Shown here piece after piece: positions 51,257 to 60,255 of a stretch of 64,000 nucleotides of DNA (position 1 is its first letter; the number at the start of each line of letters is the position of its first letter). This stretch comes from Dehalococcoidia bacterium. GTDB lineage: Bacteria; Chloroflexota; Dehalococcoidia; Tepidiformales; Tepidiformaceae. A program made the translations under genes and the position numbers. The DNA lies in the NCBI GenBank assembly GCA_009841435.1, contig VXLW01000002.1, positions 38,718-102,717 of the forward strand, read 5' to 3'. Under the pieces are notes generated by a model. That model was not told the origin of the DNA. It saw only the letters and a program-made list of their open reading frames with translations, and did not search any database.

Positions 51257-53422
51257 CTAGAACATCACGAGCGTGGCGGCGGCGATCATCCGGATCCAGT
51301 AGATGCGGTACGGGTGGAGGCCCCCGAAGTCGTTCAGCGCCGGCGCCGAGCCGGGCAGGTACGAATCCCAGAGCCCCGTGAGGTTGTCGTAGCGCAGCAC
51401 CTGGTCGTAGCGGCCGGCGATGCTGGCCAGGGCCTCCTCCACCGGCCGCGACCCGCCCGTGTAGACGACCGCGTTCCAGCCCTCCGCCAACTCCACGCGG
51501 CGACCGGTAGGCGTGTCCGGGTTGGCGTCGAACACGTCCCCGCCCTCGCTGTAGACCCAGAGCGCCTGGTAACGCGAGAGCTCAGTCAGCGTCTGCACTT
51601 GGTCGGGGGCGCCGGGATAGTAGAGCTGGAACGCGCCGCCGCCTTCCGCGTCCGGGTCCCACGCGGCGATGGCGGACCAGCCATCGGGGAAGGCGGCCGC
51701 GGCTGCGGGGAGCGACGCCGTCGGGCCGAGGTAGGCGACCTGGCTCCACCCTGCTCCCAACTCCTGCGCCACGACCGCGCCCGGCGGCGGTTCGATGCCG
51801 TTCAACGGGTACTCGGTGAGGACAAGTGACTCGTTTTGGGCGCCCCAGGGCAGGACCGTCGCTGCCGGGCGCTCGCCGATGAAGATCTCGACCTCGCGTC
51901 CCAGCGCGCCACACCCCGGGACCTCGTTCTCGCCGGCGATGCGCAGGGAGTAGCTGGCCGTGCCGTTCGCGTTCGTGGTCTCCGTGGCGCCGCACTCGAC
52001 GCCCTCGATGAGGGCGCGCACCGGCGTTCCCGGAGGGGGCCGCGTCCAGTCGTCGAGGGCGGAGCCGCTCACGGTCATGGGGACGCGTTCGAGCGCCGCT
52101 TGCATGTCGATCACGCCGTGACCGGCCCAGTTGCCGCCGTGGGCGGCTGGCGCGGGCTCGCTGGCGGACTCCTGCACGATGTCGATGTACTCCTCCATCG
52201 TGAGGTCGGGGTTGCGCGCCATCACGAGCGCGAACAGGCCCGTCACGATCGGCGCCGCCCAGCTCGTCGCCCCGGGCAGAGTCCCGTAGGGAAGATCGAG
52301 CAGGTCGGAGCGGATGGTGCTGGCCATGCCGCTGCCGGGGGCGGCCAGGTCTACGCCACCCCCGAAGGAGCTGTAGGTGGCCCAGGCGTTGTCGTTGGCG
52401 GGGTCGCTCGCCCCCACGCCGATGACGTTCGCGTACTGGGCGTAGGCCGCCGGGAAGCCCACGCCTCGGGACGCGTGGTTGCCCGCCGAGGCCACGATGA
52501 TGAGGCCGTCGGCCAGCGCATCCTCGATCGCCTCCCGAAGCTCGGGGATGTCGGCGGCGGGGTCGCCCGGCGAGCTGGCGAGGCTGAGGTTGATAATGTC
52601 CGCGCCCATGCGCCTCGCGTAGTCGATGGCCCGCGCGACGTTGGCCATCTCGCCCGTGGGCTGCGCGTCTCCCGGCCCGCAGTCGAGGGCCTTCAGGATC
52701 ATGAGGCGCACCCGCCAGGCCACGCCGCTGATGCCGGTGGAGTTGTTTCCGCGGGCGCCGATGATCCCCGCCACGGCCGTCCCGTGGGAACCGAGGGCGT
52801 CCGCGGTGCCGTCGTCGTCCTGCACGTCGCCGGTTGGCGTGCTCGAGGTGTAGCCGCACTCGCTGATGCGCTTGGGCGTCAGGTTCAGGAACCGGCAGCC
52901 GTGTTCGTCGTCGATGCAGCCGTTGTTGTCGTCGTCGACGCCGTCGTTATCCGAGTCGTTCGGGTTCCGCCAGAGGTTGGCAACCAGGTCCTCATGGCGC
53001 AGGTCGACCCCCGAGTCGATCACCGCGACGATGATGTCCTCGGCGTTCGTGGTGATGTCCCACCCGGCGGGCGCGCCCACGGGTCCGAGGTAGGGCGACT
53101 GGGCGCTCCCGTAGAACGCGTCGTTGGGGTCGCCGGCGGCGGTCACGGTGGGGTTGTGCGAAGCGCTGGCGATGCCGGGCTGGTCATCGAGCCACTCAAG
53201 GTAGGCCTCCGTGGTCATCCCCTCGGGCACGGGCAGCTGGCGGTAACCCCGGCCCTCCAGCGAGGACGCGTCCTCGTCGCCGGAGTCCAGGCGAACGCTT
53301 ACCCAGTGCTCGCCAACCGGTTCGGCGGGGGCGCTGCCCGGCTGAGCCGCCACGATCGCGGCCAGCAGGGCCAGAGCGGCCAGGATTCGGATCGTGTGTT
53401 TCACCACGAAGCGCTTGCTCAA
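51257..53422 (-). CDS. Secreted subtilisin-like serine protease (S8)
   Basis: A 721-residue protein with a signal peptide (about 1-33), an I9-like propeptide region, and the catalytic domain. Asp is in 'VAVIDSGVDLRHED', His in 'ALGSHGTAVAGIIGA', the oxyanion Asn in 'ASAGNHASRG', and Ser in 'GATSWAAPIVTGL'. An insertion after the Asp motif, 'NPNDSDNDGVDDDNNGCIDDEHG', looks like EF-hand or thrombospondin-3-type calcium loops. The C-terminal 240 residues are beta-rich with two Trp-containing repeats ('AGWSQVAYLGPTASL' and 'EGWNAVVYTGGSRPV'). Start TTG 53422; GTG 53407 is possible. Likely a calcium-stabilised exported protease. Confidence 0.9.
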   Translation of the reverse strand: MSKRFVVKHTIRILAALALLAAIVAAQPGSAPAEPVGEHWVSVRLDSGDEDASSLEGRGYRQLPVPEGMTTEAYLEWLDDQPGIASASHNPTVTAAGDPNDAFYGSAQSPYLGPVGAPAGWDITTNAEDIIVAVIDSGVDLRHEDLVANLWRNPNDSDNDGVDDDNNGCIDDEHGCRFLNLTPKRISECGYTSSTPTGDVQDDDGTADALGSHGTAVAGIIGARGNNSTGISGVAWRVRLMILKALDCGPGDAQPTGEMANVARAIDYARRMGADIINLSLASSPGDPAADIPELREAIEDALADGLIIVASAGNHASRGVGFPAAYAQYANVIGVGASDPANDNAWATYSSFGGGVDLAAPGSGMASTIRSDLLDLPYGTLPGATSWAAPIVTGLFALVMARNPDLTMEEYIDIVQESASEPAPAAHGGNWAGHGVIDMQAALERVPMTVSGSALDDWTRPPPGTPVRALIEGVECGATETTNANGTASYSLRIAGENEVPGCGALGREVEIFIGERPAATVLPWGAQNESLVLTEYPLNGIEPPPGAVVAQELGAGWSQVAYLGPTASLPAAAAAFPDGWSAIAAWDPDAEGGGAFQLYYPGAPDQVQTLTELSRYQALWVYSEGGDVFDANPDTPTGRRVELAEGWNAVVYTGGSRPVEEALASIAGRYDQVLRYDNLTGLWDSYLPGSAPALNDFGGLHPYRIYWIRMIAAATLVMF

Positions 53423-53653
53423 GCCCTGGTCACGGTCTTAGGCATGAAGTGAGGTTCCTGGCGGGGTCGCATGCCCCGCTTGTGGATGTTATCAAGCCCG
53501 GCGGCTGCCGCCGTCGCTCCGTCTCTGGCGAGACAGGGCGCATCGGCAGTGGCAAGGTTGGACTGAGTGTAGGGCAGCCCGGCACGAGCGTCCCCCCGGA
53601 AGGTGAAGGAACGCTTGCCGAAGGTCAGCTGCCCGGAGCGGAGCGAACGACGC
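53423..53653. other. 231-bp gap between the subtilase and rlmB
   Basis: Contains a GCGGGG/CCCCGC hairpin at 53461-53479 and no convincing gene. It must hold the divergent promoters for the subtilase and rlmB. Confidence 0.4.
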
Positions 53654-54409
53654 ATGGCGCGCCTGCGGCCGAAGCCCAAGTCCACCCCCGACGACCTGGC
53701 CTTCGGCGTGCACGCCTGTGAGCAGGCGTTGCGCCAGGGCGTCGCGAAGCGCCTCCTGCACGCCGAAGGCGCCTCCAACCGTCGCGTGGCCGCGCTTGCG
53801 GAGGAGGCGACGGCCCAGGGACTGCCCGTCGAGGCGGTCGACCCCGAGCGGCTCGACGAGCTGACGGGCAGGGGCGTGCACCAGGGCGTGCTCGTACGTC
53901 TGCGGCGCCTTCCGGCTGCCTCGATTCCGCGGAAGGCGACCGGCCCGTCGCTCGCCCTCGTGCTCGACGGCGTTACCGATCCCCAGAACACGGGTGCGGT
54001 GCTGCGCGTGGCCGTGGCGACGGGCGCCGAGGTGGTCGTCCTGCCGCCCCGGCGGGGCGTGGCCCTCACACCGGGCGTCCATCGGGCGAGCGCGGGCCTC
54101 AGCTTCCTCGCGCCGGTGGCCGCCCCCCAGAACCTCGCCCGCGCCCTGGCGCAGCTCAAGGAAGCGGGCTACTGGGTGGTGGCCGCCTCCCCCGGCGAGG
54201 GCGCCGAGGACGCCACCGGCTTCGACTGGCCCGATTGCACGGCGCTGGTCCTGGGCGGGGAGGAGCGGGGCGTAAGCCGCCTGTTGAACGAGGCCAGCGA
54301 CTTCCGCGTGCAGCTCCCGATGGATGACCGCGTCGAATCGCTGAACGTGGGGGTGGCCTGCGGCGCGCTGGCCTACCTCTGGCGCGCGCGCTGGCCCGCT
54401 AGAACGTGA
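53654..54409 (+). CDS. rlmB: TrmH/SpoU-family 23S rRNA (guanosine-2'-O-)-methyltransferase, RlmB-like
   Basis: A 251-residue protein from ATG 53654 (GGAG 10 nt upstream; GTG 53603 possible). The substrate-binding N-domain is 'LAFGVHACEQALRQGVAKRLLHAEG' and 'RGVHQGVLVRLRRL'. The SPOUT domain motifs are 'LVLDGVTDPQNTGAVLRVAVATGAEVVVLPP' (motif 1), 'LVLGGEERGVSRLL' (motif 2) and 'LPMDDRVESLNVGVACGALAYLWRA' (motif 3). It methylates a ribose 2'-OH, probably G2251-type in 23S rRNA. Its 3' end overlaps the convergent gene by 11 bp. Confidence 0.9.
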   Translation: MARLRPKPKSTPDDLAFGVHACEQALRQGVAKRLLHAEGASNRRVAALAEEATAQGLPVEAVDPERLDELTGRGVHQGVLVRLRRLPAASIPRKATGPSLALVLDGVTDPQNTGAVLRVAVATGAEVVVLPPRRGVALTPGVHRASAGLSFLAPVAAPQNLARALAQLKEAGYWVVAASPGEGAEDATGFDWPDCTALVLGGEERGVSRLLNEASDFRVQLPMDDRVESLNVGVACGALAYLWRARWPART

Positions 54410-56735
54410 TCCGGCGGAGCTGCTCGCCGCTGATCACCCAGCCGAAGCCGCCGCGCATCGTGAACGCCGTCAGGTTCTCCAGTTCCGCGTGCCGGTACTG
54501 GCGCGCGAACGTTCCGTCCGCTGCCAGGACGACGATGCGGTCGGCACTCGCGTCGAGGATGGCGATCTCGTTGGCGAACCCGCTCGTGTGCGGGGTGGCG
54601 GCCCCCGTCAGGGGCGTGTCGATACCGGCCTGCGCGAGCAACAGGGTGAGTTCGCCGCTGTAGCGCCGGATCGAACCGTCCGCGGCGGCGGTCAGGAGAA
54701 CCCCTCCGTCCACCATGATGCGCCGGGCGTTCTCGAGCTCGGGTCCCTGGTGCATGACCACCGGGTCAAGACCGAATCCCGAGGGGCCGGCGGCGAAGCT
54801 GTAGACGGTCGCGTTGGGCGCATCGAGCACGAAGAGCCGGCCTTCGGCGAAGTACATGTCGGTCACGGTGAGCCCGGCGGGCCGGGCGAACTCGATCTCG
54901 GCGACCCATCCCGCCGTGCTCCACGTCCACAGCCCTCCTCCCTCATCCACGATCAGGAGGGCGGAACCGCCCGGGCGCGAGACATCGGCGTAGGTGATGG
55001 CCACCGGCGCGAGCGGCGTCTCCTCGCCGGCAGCGAACACGGTCGCTTTCTTGCCCGTCGAGAGCGTGATGGAGATGACCTGGCCCCCGGCGGAGTCGAG
55101 GAGGTAGGCATGCGAAGCGCTGACCACGAGCTGGCGCGCCGCAATTGGCGCTTCGCCGAATCCGCGAAGGTCGGCGAACGTGCGGATCTGCATCGGCGTC
55201 GCGATCGCGTCCAGCGCCGCGAGCTCGCGGTCGGCCTGCCGCAGGAGGGGCTCGGCGAGGCTTGCGCCTCCCGACAGCGCCGTGGCCTCCAGCAGGATGC
55301 CCCGCGCCCGCGTGAGCGCCGCGCGGCGCTGGTCCGGCTGGTCGACGGCGTTGGCGGTCGCGATCTCGCGCTCCGCCTCGTCGATGAGATGGGAGAGGCG
55401 TGTCGCCTCGTCGCTCTCCAGCAGTCCGGGGAGGACCGCCCAGGAAACGATGCCGGTGAGGAGCAGGATCGCGACCAGCCCGGCCAGCCAGGCGGGCGGC
55501 GAGAAGCCGCCTCCCGCCGTCTCCGTGCGTCCGCCGGTCCGCATCCCTCCACCCATGCTCCGGCGCGCCCGCACCACCGCGCTGCCGGTGCGCGGCCCTG
55601 CGGCGAGGCTGCCGGAGGTGGGAACGTTGGTCATGGCTGAGAGTTGCATGCGCCGGTCGGCGGCGAGCTGGCTGACCGGCGCCGCCCCCGTGTGGTGCGA
55701 AGCCACCGGCGGCGCCGGTGGCTGCCGCACGTGCGCCACCTGCCGGAAGAAGCTGTGGCCTTCCCCTGCGCCGGCGGCGGCGGAGTGAGGCTGGGGGATC
55801 GGGCCGCCGTCGCCGGCGGCCCGGCGCAGGGGCGGAAGCTCCTGTGCCTCGGCCAGGGGGGTCGCCTGTGGCAGCTCCGCATCGACCCGCGACCGGGCGT
55901 CGACGTCCTCGAGGCGTCTGCGCGCGACATCGAGAGCAGAGGCTCTGGGGCTGCTCTCGACGAAGAGGCTCGGCTGGAAGTCTCGGGAGGACCCACTGGC
56001 GGGCGCCTCACCGCCGATGATGGGTCCCTCGTCCTCCGGCTCGCTCTCGGCTGGAGGAGCCGGGGGCGGCAGGATCTCCTCGCCTGCCTCCGGAACCCCC
56101 ACGAGCAGGACGGCCGCGTCGCGCAGGTGCGTGATGCGACGGTAGAGGTTGGGAAGCACCTCTGGCAGCGAGCGGCTGAGGATGTCCGCCAGCGCATCTT
56201 CGCTCAGCGACTCGGCGACGTTGGTCGTGACCAGCAGGACGCGGTCGCCCGGGGCCAGCGTGAGCGACGTGAGCTGGGGCTGGCCCGGTTCAAGGCCGTT
56301 CATCGGCTCGGCGTGCTCGTCGTCGGGTTCGTGGAGGGTAAGCGCGTCCCCGGAGGCGTGGAGGATGCTCGCTGGTCCGCGCGAGGCAAGCACGATGCGC
56401 TCGCCCTGTCGGGCGAGACACGCGAGTCCCAGTCCGACGCGATGCTGAGAGACGCTGCGCGTGTTCCAGTCCATCAGGGAACGCTGGGCCTCGCCGTAGA
56501 TGGCGATGAGCGCCCCCGTGAGGCTCAGGTTGAGCGTCTTCCAGGTGCGTTCCGCCTGCGAGACGAGGTGACCGGCGTACTCGTGGGCGGCCGGCGTCGT
56601 GCCCTCCGCCAGGGCGAATAGCTCACAGCGCTCTACCCCAGTCCCGTTCCCCTCGGCGACGCCGATGGTGGCCCCGCGCTCCTGGGGCTCGTGGGCGACG
56701 ATCGCGAACTGGCCGATCTGCAAGGCGTCGTTCAC
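54399..56735 (-). CDS. PP2C-like domain, membrane helix and beta-propeller protein
   Basis: A 778-residue protein from GTG 56735 (GGGAGG upstream). N-terminal domain (about 1-220) has PPM-phosphatase-like features ('LNLSLTGALIAIYGEAQ', 'RVGLGLACLARQGERIVLASRGPASILHA', 'LAPGDRVLLVTTNVAESLSEDALADIL'), but the usual metal-binding 'DG..G' loops are not obvious, so it may be inactive. A long low-complexity linker leads to one membrane helix (about 435-455, 'WLAGLVAILLLTGIVSWAVLP'), a short helical stretch, then a propeller-like C-terminal domain ('TFADLRGFGEAP', 'AYLLDSAGGQVISI', 'LFVLDAPNATVYSF'). The layout suggests an inside-out signalling or sensory protein. Function unknown. Confidence 0.7.
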   Translation of the reverse strand: MNDALQIGQFAIVAHEPQERGATIGVAEGNGTGVERCELFALAEGTTPAAHEYAGHLVSQAERTWKTLNLSLTGALIAIYGEAQRSLMDWNTRSVSQHRVGLGLACLARQGERIVLASRGPASILHASGDALTLHEPDDEHAEPMNGLEPGQPQLTSLTLAPGDRVLLVTTNVAESLSEDALADILSRSLPEVLPNLYRRITHLRDAAVLLVGVPEAGEEILPPPAPPAESEPEDEGPIIGGEAPASGSSRDFQPSLFVESSPRASALDVARRRLEDVDARSRVDAELPQATPLAEAQELPPLRRAAGDGGPIPQPHSAAAGAGEGHSFFRQVAHVRQPPAPPVASHHTGAAPVSQLAADRRMQLSAMTNVPTSGSLAAGPRTGSAVVRARRSMGGGMRTGGRTETAGGGFSPPAWLAGLVAILLLTGIVSWAVLPGLLESDEATRLSHLIDEAEREIATANAVDQPDQRRAALTRARGILLEATALSGGASLAEPLLRQADRELAALDAIATPMQIRTFADLRGFGEAPIAARQLVVSASHAYLLDSAGGQVISITLSTGKKATVFAAGEETPLAPVAITYADVSRPGGSALLIVDEGGGLWTWSTAGWVAEIEFARPAGLTVTDMYFAEGRLFVLDAPNATVYSFAAGPSGFGLDPVVMHQGPELENARRIMVDGGVLLTAAADGSIRRYSGELTLLLAQAGIDTPLTGAATPHTSGFANEIAILDASADRIVVLAADGTFARQYRHAELENLTAFTMRGGFGWVISGEQLRRITF

Positions 56736-56955
56736 GGCTGCCTCCCGCAGCAAGCACTCCCGGCCCGGGGAGGCGCCCGCTCGCCCGGGACGCCCTCCCG
56801 CCTGGGCACGGCTCAATGCTCTGCCGCCGGACTATACGACGCCCCCACGCCAGCCAGAGGGTCTGGCAGACAACTTCAGCCAAAAATTCCTGGCCGCCTG
56901 ACACGACTTGGCCAGTCTTCCAGCGAGACGCATCCCCGCCCGACGGGTGCTGTCC

Positions 56956-57939
56956 CTACTGCTCCTGCGCGAGCGCCCCCAGCAACTCGATCGTGCGGTC
57001 CGCGGCAGAGGGGTCTCCCTCCAGGTTGAGCACGCCTGCGAGCATTTCGTTGACGCCCGCCGACGGCAGCCCCCGGATGCGTTCGGCCACTTCCTGCTCG
57101 GAGCCCTGGATGACCAGTGCGTCCGACATGGCTCGCGAGAACGTGCCGTCCGCGGCCTCCGGGAAGCCCGCGTCCTGCCACATGGCGGAGTAGTAGGGCG
57201 CGTTCGGGTAGAACCCCAGCTGCGCCTGCGACGCCGCCCAGACCGCCTCCGCGTCCTCGGAGACGACCACGGGCACGTGGCTCACGAGCGCCGGCCGCTC
57301 CCGCCCGGCCTTTCGCGCGCCCTCTTCCAAGGCGGGTACCGCCACGCGTTCGAGGTGGTGCAGCGGGCTCACCCACGAGATGGCGCCATCGGCCACTTCG
57401 CCGCAGAGCCGGTAGGCGTTCGGCCGCAGGGCCGAGGCCATCACCTTCACCTGCGTGGTGACAGGCTGCTGCGGCTGCGTCGGGGCCATCGGCGGCGGCT
57501 GCAGGCTCGCCTCGGCGTGCAGCCGCTCCCCATGAAACGACACCGAACCCTCCTGCAGAGTGGCCTTCAGGATCGTCAGGTACTCGCGCAGATGCTGAAG
57601 GGGGCGGGTGAACTCGAAGCCGTACATGCCCTCGATGCCCGGCTTGTGGCTCGGTCCGACGCCCAGCTTGAGCCGGCCCGGCGCGAGCTGTTCGACGACG
57701 AGGGCGCCCTGCACGACGGCCAGCGGATGGCGGGGAAAGGTGGGGATGATCGAGGTACCGAACCCGATCTGTTCGGTCTCGCCCGCGGCCACCGCGAAGA
57801 CGGCCAGGGGATCCGCGGACGTCCCGCCGCTCACGAGCCAGGCCGTGTTGAGCCCGGCGCGGTCCGCCGCCACGATGCCATCAATGAGGGACCTCGCGTC
57901 GAACGCAAGGACATGGGAGCCGATCGTCAGATCTTTCAA
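56956..57939 (-). CDS. LLM-class flavin/F420-dependent oxidoreductase, copy 1
   Basis: A 327-residue luciferase-like TIM-barrel protein. 'IVAADRAGLNTAWLVSGG', 'GFGTSIIPTFPRHPLAVVQGALVVEQLAPGRLKLGVGPSH' and 'LREYLTILKATLQEGSVSFHGERL' match the F420-dependent LLM oxidoreductases of actinobacteria and Chloroflexota. An insertion 'PPPMAPTQPQQPVTTQ' (about 150-166) is absent from copy 2. Start TTG 57939 has GGAG 7 nt upstream. Substrate unknown; F420 rather than FMN is inferred from subfamily resemblance. Confidence 0.85.
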   Translation of the reverse strand: MKDLTIGSHVLAFDARSLIDGIVAADRAGLNTAWLVSGGTSADPLAVFAVAAGETEQIGFGTSIIPTFPRHPLAVVQGALVVEQLAPGRLKLGVGPSHKPGIEGMYGFEFTRPLQHLREYLTILKATLQEGSVSFHGERLHAEASLQPPPMAPTQPQQPVTTQVKVMASALRPNAYRLCGEVADGAISWVSPLHHLERVAVPALEEGARKAGRERPALVSHVPVVVSEDAEAVWAASQAQLGFYPNAPYYSAMWQDAGFPEAADGTFSRAMSDALVIQGSEQEVAERIRGLPSAGVNEMLAGVLNLEGDPSAADRTIELLGALAQEQ

Positions 57940-58001
57940 CAGGGAACTCCGGGATCCTCGTTCGACCTTAGCAGCCGATCCGGTACCGCTCCTGCAGAGG
58001 G

Positions 58002-58949
58002 CTACGAATCCTGCGCAAGCGCTCCCAGCAGCTCGATCGTGCGGTCTGCGGCGGCGTGGTCCCCCTCGAGGCGAATCACGCCCGCGAGCATCTCGTTCAC
58101 CCCAACCGAGGGCAGCGCGCGGACGCGCTCGGCGACGGCTTCCTCGGAGCCCTGGATGACGAGCGCGTCCGACATCGCCCGCGAGAACGTGCCGTCCTCA
58201 GCCTCCGGGAAGCCCGCGTCCTGCCACATGGCCGAGTAGTAAGGCAGCCGCGGGTAGAAGCCGAGCTGCTGCTGCGCCGCCTCCCACACCGCATCCGCAT
58301 TCTCCGAGACCACGACGGGCACGTGCGCCACGAGCGCCGGTCGTTCCCTGCCGGCCGACTGTGCCCCTTCGTCCATGGCGGGCACGGCCACGCGCTGCAG
58401 GTGCGGGAGCGGGCTCACCCACGAGATCGCCCCATCGGCCAGTTCGCCGCAGAGCCGGTAGGCGTTCGGGCGCAGGGCCGAGGCGAGCACCCTCACCTGC
58501 GTCGGCGCCTGCAGCTGCGCCTCGCAGTGCAGCCGCTCGCCGTGATACTCGACGGAGCCCTCCTTGAGGATGGCGTTCAGGATCGTCAGGTACTCGCGCA
58601 GGTGCTGGAGGGGACGCACGAACTCGAAGCTGTACGTCGCCTCCACGGCGGGCTTATGGCTCGGGCCAATGCCGAGCTTCAGCCTGCCCGGAGCCAGCTG
58701 ATCGACTACCACCGCGCCCTGCACCATGGCCAGCGGGTGGCGGGGGAAGGTAGGGATGATCGAGGTGCCGAACCCGATCTGATCGGTGTTGCCTGCAGCC
58801 GCTGCGAAGACGGCGAGGGGGTCGGGGGCGGGACCGCCGCTTGTGAGCCAGGCCGTGTTCACGCCTGCCCGATCCGCCGCCACGATGCCATCGATGAGGC
58901 CGCTGGCATCGCGCGCGAGGATGTGGGTTCCGATTATCAGGTTCTGCAC
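58002..58949 (-). CDS. LLM-class flavin/F420-dependent oxidoreductase, copy 2
   Basis: A 315-residue close paralogue of the gene downstream (copy 1), with the same 'GFGTSIIPTFPRHPLAMVQGAVVVDQLAPGRLKLGIGPSHKP' and 'SALRPNAYRLCGELADGAISWVSPLPHLQ' blocks, and without the Pro/Gln insertion. Starts with GTG 58949 preceded by GGGAG. The two are a tandem duplication (62-bp gap), probably co-transcribed. Both keep the barrel landmarks, so neither looks degenerate. Substrate unknown. Confidence 0.86.
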   Translation of the reverse strand: MQNLIIGTHILARDASGLIDGIVAADRAGVNTAWLTSGGPAPDPLAVFAAAAGNTDQIGFGTSIIPTFPRHPLAMVQGAVVVDQLAPGRLKLGIGPSHKPAVEATYSFEFVRPLQHLREYLTILNAILKEGSVEYHGERLHCEAQLQAPTQVRVLASALRPNAYRLCGELADGAISWVSPLPHLQRVAVPAMDEGAQSAGRERPALVAHVPVVVSENADAVWEAAQQQLGFYPRLPYYSAMWQDAGFPEAEDGTFSRAMSDALVIQGSEEAVAERVRALPSVGVNEMLAGVIRLEGDHAAADRTIELLGALAQDS

Positions 58950-59086
58950 GCTGTCTCCCGGCGCCCGTTCCGGCGCTCGCGGACGATACCACGCACGCCC
59001 TCCCCGCTTCCCCGGGCGACACGCACCCCTCGGGGCTCCCCCGCCGCGCGCCCATCCTCACCCCCACAACTTCCGAGGAGGATGGA

Positions 59087-59227
59087 ATGCGAACGTTTCT
59101 CTTGACCTACGCGATGACAGTGGGCGTGCTCCTGCGCGCCAGCGCCGGACTCGCCCTCCACGGCCTCCTGCGGCCGCGCAGCGACTGCGCCATCGAGCGC
59201 GCCACCGGCCGGGTGGCGCGGGCATGA
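59087..59227 (+). CDS. Small membrane peptide, 46 residues
   Basis: ATG 59087 is preceded by GAGGAGG at 59075-59081. The product MRTFLLTYAMTVGVLLRASAG has one hydrophobic helix (about 3-26), then a basic tail ending GRVARA. The stop overlaps the ATG of the next small gene (ATGA), which supports translation. Function unknown; the good ribosome-binding site and coupling are the main evidence. Confidence 0.5.
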   Translation: MRTFLLTYAMTVGVLLRASAGLALHGLLRPRSDCAIERATGRVARA

Positions 59228-59460
59228 CGAGCGCGCAGATCGCGGTCGGTCGCAACATCGTCAACGTCATCTCCGTGCTCGCGATCGTGCTCGTCGTCTC
59301 GCTCGTGGGCCTCATCGCCCTCGGCGCCGTCGACGGCGACGCGGGCGTACGCGGCACGCTGACCCACGTGCTGGAGACGGTCCTGGGCGTCTTCGTCGGC
59401 CTCGCCGCCGGGCGCCTCGCCGGCACCGCCACCCCCAGGCCCACGTCCTCGGGCGGCTAG
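59224..59460 (+). CDS. Small two-helix membrane protein, 78 residues
   Basis: ATG 59224 overlaps the preceding stop. Two hydrophobic helices are separated by a short acidic loop: about 13-34 ('NVISVLAIVLVVSLVGLIALG') and about 46-66 ('LTHVLETVLGVFVGLAAGRLAG'), then a short Thr/Ser/Pro tail. The size and topology are holin-like, and small 'VLGVFVGLAAG' proteins are seen in phage clusters, but this is weak evidence. It is coupled to the 46-residue peptide. Confidence 0.6.
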   Translation: MTSAQIAVGRNIVNVISVLAIVLVVSLVGLIALGAVDGDAGVRGTLTHVLETVLGVFVGLAAGRLAGTATPRPTSSGG

Positions 59461-59554
59461 GGAACGGTGGGGCGCCGCTCCCTGTCGCCCCGCTGACTCC
59501 CTCCACCCGGTACCCTTGGTGCCAACACCGAACAAGGGCTCGAGGGAGGACGCC

Positions 59555-60199
59555 ATGGAGAAGCTGGTCGATGGCGATCTCGGGATCGTGCGGGCGGGGC
59601 CCGCCGGATTCGGCAACAACATCTACATCGTGATCGACGAGGCCTCCGGCGAGGCCGCTTTCATCGACGCTCCGGACGAGGTCGAGAAGAGCATCGCCGC
59701 CGTCGAGTTCGCGGGTATCGAACCCTCGACCATCCTGCTGACCCACTCGCACCCGGATCACACCGCCAGCATCGTCGCCCTCAAGGAGCGCTACGGCTGT
59801 CGGCTCATCGCCGACCCGGCAGAGCCCTGGATCCCCGAGGGCACGCTCGACGAAGCCATTACCGACGGCGACACCGTCAAGGTCGGCGGCATCACCTTCG
59901 ACGTCGTTTCTATCCCCGGCCACACGCCCGCGAGCACGGCCTTCATTCACGGCGCCCACGCCTTCGTCGGCGACACGCTCTTCCCGGGCGGCCCCGGCCA
60001 CTCCCGCTCCAACGAGCTGCTCCAACAGGAGATCGCGTCCATCACCACGCGCCTCTACGCCCTCCCCGACGACACGACCGTCTGGCCGGGCCACGGCGGC
60101 AACACGACGATCGGCGCCAGCAAGGCCGAATACGAGGTCTTCGCCTCCCGCGACCATGCTCCCGACCTGCACGGCGACGTCCTCTGGCTTGAGTCCTAG
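59555..60199 (+). CDS. MBL-fold metallohydrolase
   Basis: A 214-residue glyoxalase-II-like protein from ATG 59555 (GGGAGGA upstream). Metal motifs: '[13 protein letters not shown]' (HxHxDH), '[15 protein letters not shown]', '[15 protein letters not shown]' and '[12 protein letters not shown]'. The fold hydrolyses thioesters, lactones or similar; glyoxalase II-like specificity is plausible, given the short form. It is followed by folE after a 56-bp gap with its own -10-like box. Confidence 0.9.
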   Translation: MEKLVDGDLGIVRAGPAGFGNNIYIVIDEASGEAAFIDAPDEVEKSIAAVEFAGIEPSTILLTHSHPDHTASIVALKERYGCRLIADPAEPWIPEGTLDEAITDGDTVKVGGITFDVVSIPGHTPASTAFIHGAHAFVGDTLFPGGPGHSRSNELLQQEIASITTRLYALPDDTTVWPGHGGNTTIGASKAEYEVFASRDHAPDLHGDVLWLES

Positions 60200-60241
60200 G
60201 AGAGCGCTCCCGCTCTTCTCGCCACCGACGCGCGATTCCCG

Positions 60242-60247
60242 TACGAT
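60242..60247 (+). promoter_or_regulatory. folE -10 box TACGAT
   Basis: TACGAT ends 8 nt before the folE ATG, with no Shine-Dalgarno sequence. -35 weak (TTCTCG, 20-bp spacer). Confidence 0.4.
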
Positions 60248-60255
60248 CCGAGCTT

